A stretch of DNA of 64,000 bases from Glossina fuscipes (Eukaryota; Arthropoda; Insecta; Diptera; Glossinidae): contig NW_023998565.1 in NCBI RefSeq assembly GCF_014805625.2, positions 1,777,901 to 1,841,900 of the forward strand. Direction: 5' to 3'. The position numbers and the translations under genes are program-made. Within the stretch, counting starts at the first letter, position 1. Every line of letters begins with the position of its first letter. Below the pieces are notes generated by a model. The model did not search any database and had not been told where the DNA came from. It was given only the letters and a program-made list of their open reading frames with translations. This document shows positions 58,370 through 64,000 of this stretch, one piece after another.

Positions 58370-59359
58370 ATGAAAGATATCAGAAGTGCACAGCTTTTTG
58401 AGAAATTTTTCATCATCTCTATAAATTTGTCTACAATTTTTATAAAACTCTATTTGTCTTCAATTTTTACCAACTTTCCGAATTGTTTCAAATATCTTGC
58501 AAAAATTTTACTTATTTCTTTTCGCAATTTGCTTAGTAGATATACATGTACGTATGCATTTTTTTTTTTGTATAAGTGTCGGTGTGTTAAGCTCACGCAT
58601 GAAATATGCGGTAAACTCGCCATTCACAATTTCAGTTGAATTCGTACTAATTGTGTAGACTTCATTTTTAGAAGCTTTTATTTTTTTTGAATTTGGCGAT
58701 TTAACAAAATTGCTACCAGTTGCAGGCTTGCTCTGCAGTTACTTTTTCAATTTAATGGAATTGCTGACAGTTGCAGACTTGCTGCGCAAAATGAAATTAA
58801 TGGAGGATCGGGCTTGGAGAATCGCAAGTAAAAGGCAAATCAAATTTAGTAATAAATTTTTTTCCTTACATCTTTATTTATATTTAATTTCAGATAAAAA
58901 GACAGGTATCAGCCGTTCAATCAAACCCAGCTACCCGGTCGCCGTCTCAATATCTATGAAAAATCGCTGTATGGCAAAGGTAAGTTTGCATTTATCTTCA
59001 CTTATTATTATGTACAATTTATTCACTTCTTTTCATCTTGTGTTAGATTAAAAAAACAAGCACACGCCTCCACGCATCGCTTCAGCAGAATGCGATACTT
59101 CCGTAGGCCAAGCGGTAAGTTTGAGATCATCCTTTATATATAACATTCAGGAACCACAATATTTTTCTTTTGCAGATATCAGCACACCAGCAGGGATCCA
59201 GATCAATTTATAAGTATGTTCTATGTATTTATTATGTATCTATATTATGTATTAAAGGGGCTTAGATTTATTTACTATTATATAGATATTATATAGACAT
59301 ATTATAGCTTTAAATTAAGTTTATAATGGTGTAGGCCTGTAGAGGAGCCAGCCATTTAA
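58370..59359 (+). CDS. Predicted multi-exon gene with tiny introns, product unknown
   Basis: Five consecutive plus-strand introns can be placed: 58611-58671 (61 bases), 58828-58893 (66), 58980-59046 (67), 59115-59175 (61) and 59214-59334 (121). Donors are GTAAAC, GTAAAA, GTAAGT, GTAAGT and GTATGT; acceptors include TTTTTAG with an upstream CTAAT, TTTCAG and TGCAG. Four lie in the fly minimal-intron range. Joining 58370-58610, 58672-58827, 58894-58979 and 59047-59106 gives one stop-free 180-codon frame from ATG 58370. However, the first part is Ile/Phe/Leu-rich like noncoding DNA. In another phase, later exons read more like protein: YQPFNQTQLPGRRLNIYEKS, then TPPRIASAECDTSVGQA, then ISAHQQGSRSIYKPVEEP before TAA at 59357. 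That phase is interrupted by TAA at the start of two exons. It could be a decayed gene, a spliced noncoding RNA or alternative exons. No family is recognised. Confidence 0.4.
58708..58788. repeat. 51-base in-frame duplication
   Basis: AATTGCTACCAGTTGCAGGC and AATTGCTGACAGTTGCAGAC start 51 bases apart (58708 and 58759) and stay alike for 30 bases. The period is 17 codons, so the open frame is kept (LLPVAGLL then LLTVADLL). It lies within the 58672-58827 candidate exon. Confidence 0.75.
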
Positions 59360-59771
59360 AACAATTGGCAACGCGCCTATCACGGTACCCCAAGGGTGGT
59401 ACGGAAAACCGTGAGATTGATACTGATGTGTTCAATTATAATAATGAAAAATTATAGAAAGACTAGCCTCCCTTGCACATTGGTTTGGCAAGAAAAAAGA
59501 AAAACTTCATTCGTTTTCTCTTAATTGTATTGATCGAAAATTAGTAAAAATGTTATAGTGGGCTATTATTTTAAAAAGTCTTTCGATGAATACCCGTATT
59601 AAGCGAAGGTGGATAGGTCATTTAACGTACTTTGTTTAAAAAGTGCCGTCTTCACTATAACTTATTCCTGCAGTTTAGGTAAATGCTAACTTCTTTCTAG
59701 AGAAAGGCACCAAGGGGGTTTTCGAAGACTAATGTGTAATCCTTTATCGTGGCATTGTACGTGGGTTTTGC
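59360..59771. other. Gene-free stretch, 59360-59771
   Basis: AT-rich DNA that may be the 3' UTR of the preceding predicted gene. No AATAAA was noted close to 59359. Nothing else is recognised. Confidence 0.4.
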
Positions 59772-60092
59772 TTACGAAGTTTTGTATGCGTTTAGAGTGT
59801 TTGTTCGTGCCTGCCCGCTATGAAAACTGCCCGATCGTCTGCTTAACCCAGTGATTCGAACTAGCAGCTCATCTATGAATGCGGTCCAGATTAGACGAGA
59901 GAGCACACCGTTTTGAGGGCAGCCTCTATGGGCGCTGATAGTCAAGGACGTGCCTGCTCTTAAAAAACGTTGGCTTATTATTGTCGTTTCTTTCGTACTT
60001 AAGTAAATAAATGGTACTATCAATTCGCCGACATTACTTGGTGAGATAAACTCCAATTTCCCGAATTCTTTCTCTAGGAACATTATTCGCAT
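59772..60092 (-). mobile_element. LINE reverse transcriptase fragment (R1/I-like wording)
   Basis: A 106-codon minus-strand frame carries TSLTISAHRGCPQNGVLSRL followed by IWTAFIDELLVRITG. This is the GCPQGGVLSPLLW..v.D.LL block of R1- or I-clade reverse transcriptases, just before the YADD palm box, which is not present. The upstream half of the frame is not recognisable. Although this frame is open, the missing neighbours show it is a relic. Confidence 0.7.
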
Positions 60093-63000
60093 ACGTCAAA
60101 GAGTTAATATATATATTGTTATGAAAATCCCACATTTGATGAATTGAATTTGCATGAAAACTGGTCGAATTTCTAAGAAATAAAATTTTGAAAATGATAA
60201 AACCGAAAACACATCATCACCCTTCACTAGCTCACGCAGCTAGCAATTTTCGAAACTGTTAACAACAATTCGCAAAACATTTCGCAGAAAAATGGACTAA
60301 CACAAAAATATCGCAATGAAGTTTGATACTTGCAACTTGCTTTTTAAAGGAACAGAACGACAATATTTGCGAAAGGCGAGATCAGTCAAGTGCAGAAAGT
60401 TGTAATATTCTAACGTGCAAGGCCAGAACGAGCATTGAAAGATTATATATACAAGTTCATGTACATAATTTGTAACTAAATCTCCTAAGATTTTTAAATA
60501 AAGCCTACATTACCCTAAATATTATAATTCAATGGTCCGAAATTATCTGAATAGAAACCCGATAAATACGTCAAAATTGCAATAGGGTACTTTACGTTAT
60601 TATATAATTATAAACTCTTCAACTCATTTAGGGTCCGTTACAAAAATATGAATGATATCTATAATAATAAAAAAATTTTAAATTCGATCGTATCAACACT
60701 TCTTAATATGAGCGCTTTCCCTGTATAGTATCTAAATTAATTTCTAAGCTTGATACCTTCGTATGATTCGAACATTGAACGACGTTTTTAGAGGTTGTCA
60801 AGCTTTTCCAGGCTAGCAACGGCTAGGAGTTTCATTCTCAGCTCTGAATTACACGAGATAGGGATGTACCTCTGTGCTAGATGTGTATATGCCTTTTTTT
60901 CGTTGCAAGTTTGGAAACTCATGTTTGCAACTCTCACCACTAGAGTAGATGTACTTCCCTGATATGCAAATATGATTATTGCCAGTGAAACGGAAGAACT
61001 AACATTTCTCGTCTTTCGATGTCGGGTACAGTTTTACACAAAATTATAAGCAGACAAACTAAATAGTCAACGCAAGGCAAACGCATTTCATTTTTGCTCA
61101 TATCACGCAACTCGTTATATTTTGGGCTTTTTTTTCTAGATCGTGATTATATGTGAATTCATAAAAATATTCAATCCTACATTCGATTTAGAGTACAAAA
61201 TAAAACGGCGCTTAAGTTAGACATTTAACTCTCATGCTGCAACGTTTGTCTCTTCTTTTCCAGAAGCCCTTATAAGTCGCTGTTCATTAAACAAGTATAT
61301 ATCGGGAATTCAAGGCAAGTCTTAAAGCTTTAAACATTAGTTATTATCATCCACTCTCTTACGCGGACTATCGTAACCGCACTAAATTATCATTAAAGAG
61401 CATAAACGTTAAAATATTGAAAAATTACTATCGAATTAAAAATTTCAATTATCATTTTCGTGTTTTGTAATTTATATCTATTTAACGTAAGCCGTGCACC
61501 GTGCATTCACACACATGCTTGCCTACGTTCACATTTTTTTTCTGCTTTATATTTGTGACTTTTCATTTAATGATTTACTGCTCCTTTTTCATGCGTTTGT
61601 TCACAAAAATTTCCTTGGCAAATGATAATCATAATTTATTCACATTTTAAATGAAGACATATACATACCAAGCTGACGACAAGAAGTCAAAAGCACGCAG
61701 AAAAAGTATGACTTTTTTTCTTTCATTTCGCTACTTAACTGTTAATGTATTCGGTAAACGTTGATTGGGTTCTCATAAACGCATGTCTGCGTTAGCTGAC
61801 AAATTGAAAAATGCTATTAATTATCGCAGGAAGCGCTACGTACATATTCCGACGGACATCGATTTAATTCGTTAGGGTCGTACACAGGTATGACATAAAT
61901 TTAACTTTGACCGAAGTTGTTTTGATTTCAATCACTTTTGACTTCTCATTCTTTTTTAGTCTAAATCCCAGCAAATAAAATTTGTTATTATCTAAACTAT
62001 TTACAGATATTTGATTCAAATATGAAGAGAAAATTTTGCACAAAAGTGCCTTAAAATCAATGAACTGGTTTTCTATTTTGAAGATTAAAAAAGGCTTTGG
62101 AAGCCCACGTATGAAGACACTTCGCTTATTTAATTAAAGGAAACAGTGATTGGGCTTATTAACTGGAGTAATCAGGCTTATACACAGGCGTTTGTCTCTT
62201 TCCAATAATATCCGTCAACAATTCCCGGGACAAAAAAAGAGTTTTTGCAAAATTAAAGTGTATCATCTCTCCCAAGAATTATCCAATCACTCCAGCGTTT
62301 GGATCGAGTGAGAATAGTTTTTAGGAGTATTTTGAAGCATTTTGATACAATCAGTTTATTTGAGTCGCTATTGTATTCAGCATCCTCATTTTGCGTCCTT
62401 TAAAATAAGGAAATCGTCGACAAACTGTTGTGTTCGACGCCGAGAAGGAATGTGAACACGCGCTATTCCATAGATGTTTTGAAAATAACTTCCATAGTTT
62501 TTTGAAAGCAACTTCAAAATCACTGTAAGTCGTAACCGAATGATGGAAATTGCATGGAAGGGGCTTCATTTGATGGTTGGCATCTTGCAAAAACCTGCAC
62601 GAATTTGTTTTTAAAGACGACATCTATTTGGCTGTCTCGGGAATTATTGACCGATGACTCAAATTCTTCAATTTGCTTTACTGATAATATTCTTAAGTAA
62701 TTCTTTTAATTGAAGCTATTTCATACCAAAGAGTAAGAATTGAGGTCAAAGGTTTACTGTTTTCTTGTGATAAGAGATTTTTTTTTCTATGGCGCAATAA
62801 AATTCAAATTATGTTTAACAGGACTTTTGAAATGCACGAAGAAAGCACAAGTATTGAAGACACTTAGTTTTGACGGGATTTAACTTAAATGTTGGCAATC
62901 AAGTGATAATATCAGGTATTGCAAATGCTTCTGACGACATTAAGTGAATTTTTCAACAAATTATCGTAAATGGTCGTAAAGTGAATCAAATTATAATTGC

Positions 63001-64000
63001 ATTATAAAATGCGAAATTTATATCTTTAACGTGTATTTGTAATGACTTGTATATTCTTTATGGAGGGTCTTGAGCACCACCCGCTTTAAAATGCAAATTA
63101 TCTACAATTTAACTAATTGCCTTAATAGTTTTTATCTATAGTGAACATGCTCGAGGACAGAAGTTCCATCGGTTTAGTGAAATCGATATATGTATAATTT
63201 TACTAATTTTGCCCTGAATTATTCGTCTTGCAAATGAATAAACAAAATAATAACGGCTTCGCTTAAGTGGCGGATGTAAACATTTACTTTTTAAACCGAA
63301 GAATATACCAAGTGCCGCAAAATAGTAAATATTCATTTTTTCAATTTGCAGATGCGTTTGTGGGAAAACCCTCTTGTTTTTCAACAATTGAAAGAACCAG
63401 TTTTGAACCTGACCTTCTGAATTGTAACAGCAATCTTAATTTTTACGGATTACTTTTACTGACTTGGTTAGATCGACAGAAAATTTATTACATCGTGTCT
63501 CAGTTTACGCGTTTTAAAAATTAAATGGTGAACCTAGTTAACTCCAGATACCAGGATAATAGTTTGCTTACACCGAGGATAATTCTATAATTTTTGGCAT
63601 TTCCGCAATTTAGGCTGAAATTACGCCAAAAATCACGACTGCGTCATATAAAAAACATTAAATAGAATAACTAAAAAATTCAACGGGATTGTGTTGAAAT
63701 CTATGAGTTTACCTTTCCGTCTATGTAATAAATTAGTTGCCGAGAATATAAAAAGTCTGTATGTTTGATTTTTTTGGTGCTCGCGAAAAAGAATAGAGTG
63801 TGTGACAAACAAAGGAATCAAAGAAAAATAAAACAAGTCCAAGTGAAATAGCAGAGGCAGGCGTAATAATAGGTTGCTTGCCCATTAAGTGGTCAACAGT
63901 CTATTTTGATATCTTCCTCTTTCTTCAGTCTTCATTCTTCAGTAATGAATCTGCATGGAAACTACACGACTTTCTAGGAAACGACCTTGTTAAAAAGGGA
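60093..64000. other. Gene-free stretch to the window end
   Basis: Nearly 4 kb of AT-rich DNA without a supported gene. Frames at 62351-62623 and 63136-63387 (minus), and 63267-63524 (plus), have no family resemblance. A less AT-rich patch at about 60780-60880 (reverse: AGCCGTTGCTAGCCTGGAAA) with a TTCGAATC-like block at about 60768 could be another old repeat, but its spacing does not match the tRNA-like pair. Confidence 0.45.

Noticed and set aside
60755..60830. TTCGAATC block with an upstream TAGCCTGG, resembling a third tRNA-like copy (minus)
   Set aside because: The spacing and centre do not match the other two copies.
1..64000. CRISPR arrays, operons, rRNA genes, bacterial insertion sequences
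   Set aside because: No regularly spaced repeats, prokaryotic gene organisation or rRNA-like sequence was seen. All features are eukaryotic in type.

Overview
This is an AT-rich, gene-poor stretch of nuclear DNA from an animal, most likely a higher (brachyceran or cyclorrhaphan) fly. The evidence is the dense A/T microsatellites, decayed jockey-like and R1-like LINEs, mariner and piggyBac-type DNA elements, candidate introns of about 58-70 bases with GTAAGT donors, and a broken fragment whose closest remembered match is the N-terminus of fly Ku70 (Irbp). Several dispersed repeat families remind me of tephritid-type genomes, but I cannot name the species. Nothing looks bacterial, organellar or viral, and there is no CRISPR array or operon.

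Layout. 1-3000 is intergenic DNA with an AAT microsatellite and a 200-base AT minisatellite. 3022-3651 (+) is the one convincing intact gene, a 209-residue multi-spanning membrane protein with an upstream 5' exon, a 70-base intron and a polyadenylation signal. 4-20 kb holds repeat fragments, an R1-like reverse transcriptase relic (about 11.05-11.83 kb), a tRNA-like sequence (12.5 kb, minus) and a candidate first exon (18.8 kb, minus). 20.6-23.1 kb is a long antisense jockey-type LINE that has lost its catalytic core. At 23.9-24.2 kb lies a frameshifted 5' fragment of a Ku70 gene. 25-44 kb is mostly unannotatable, with a LINE piece (25.6 kb), a mariner piece (34.1 kb), AT and CT simple repeats and a second tRNA-like sequence (39.9 kb). 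44.9-45.6 kb is another LINE relic. 46.8-47.0 kb (minus) holds two phase-compatible small exons with a downstream AATAAA. 49.2-49.5 kb has two mariner pieces in opposite orientation. 55.9-60.1 kb holds three more LINE relics, a 293-base piggyBac-like MITE with TTAA target duplications, and a run of short exons and introns (58.4-59.4 kb, plus) that is the most interesting unexplained structure here.

The genes do not form a pathway. The window reads as a transposon graveyard between, or inside large introns of, a few host genes. Coordinates of decayed elements are approximate because they were set by hand translation; all family assignments come from recognised motifs, not searches.
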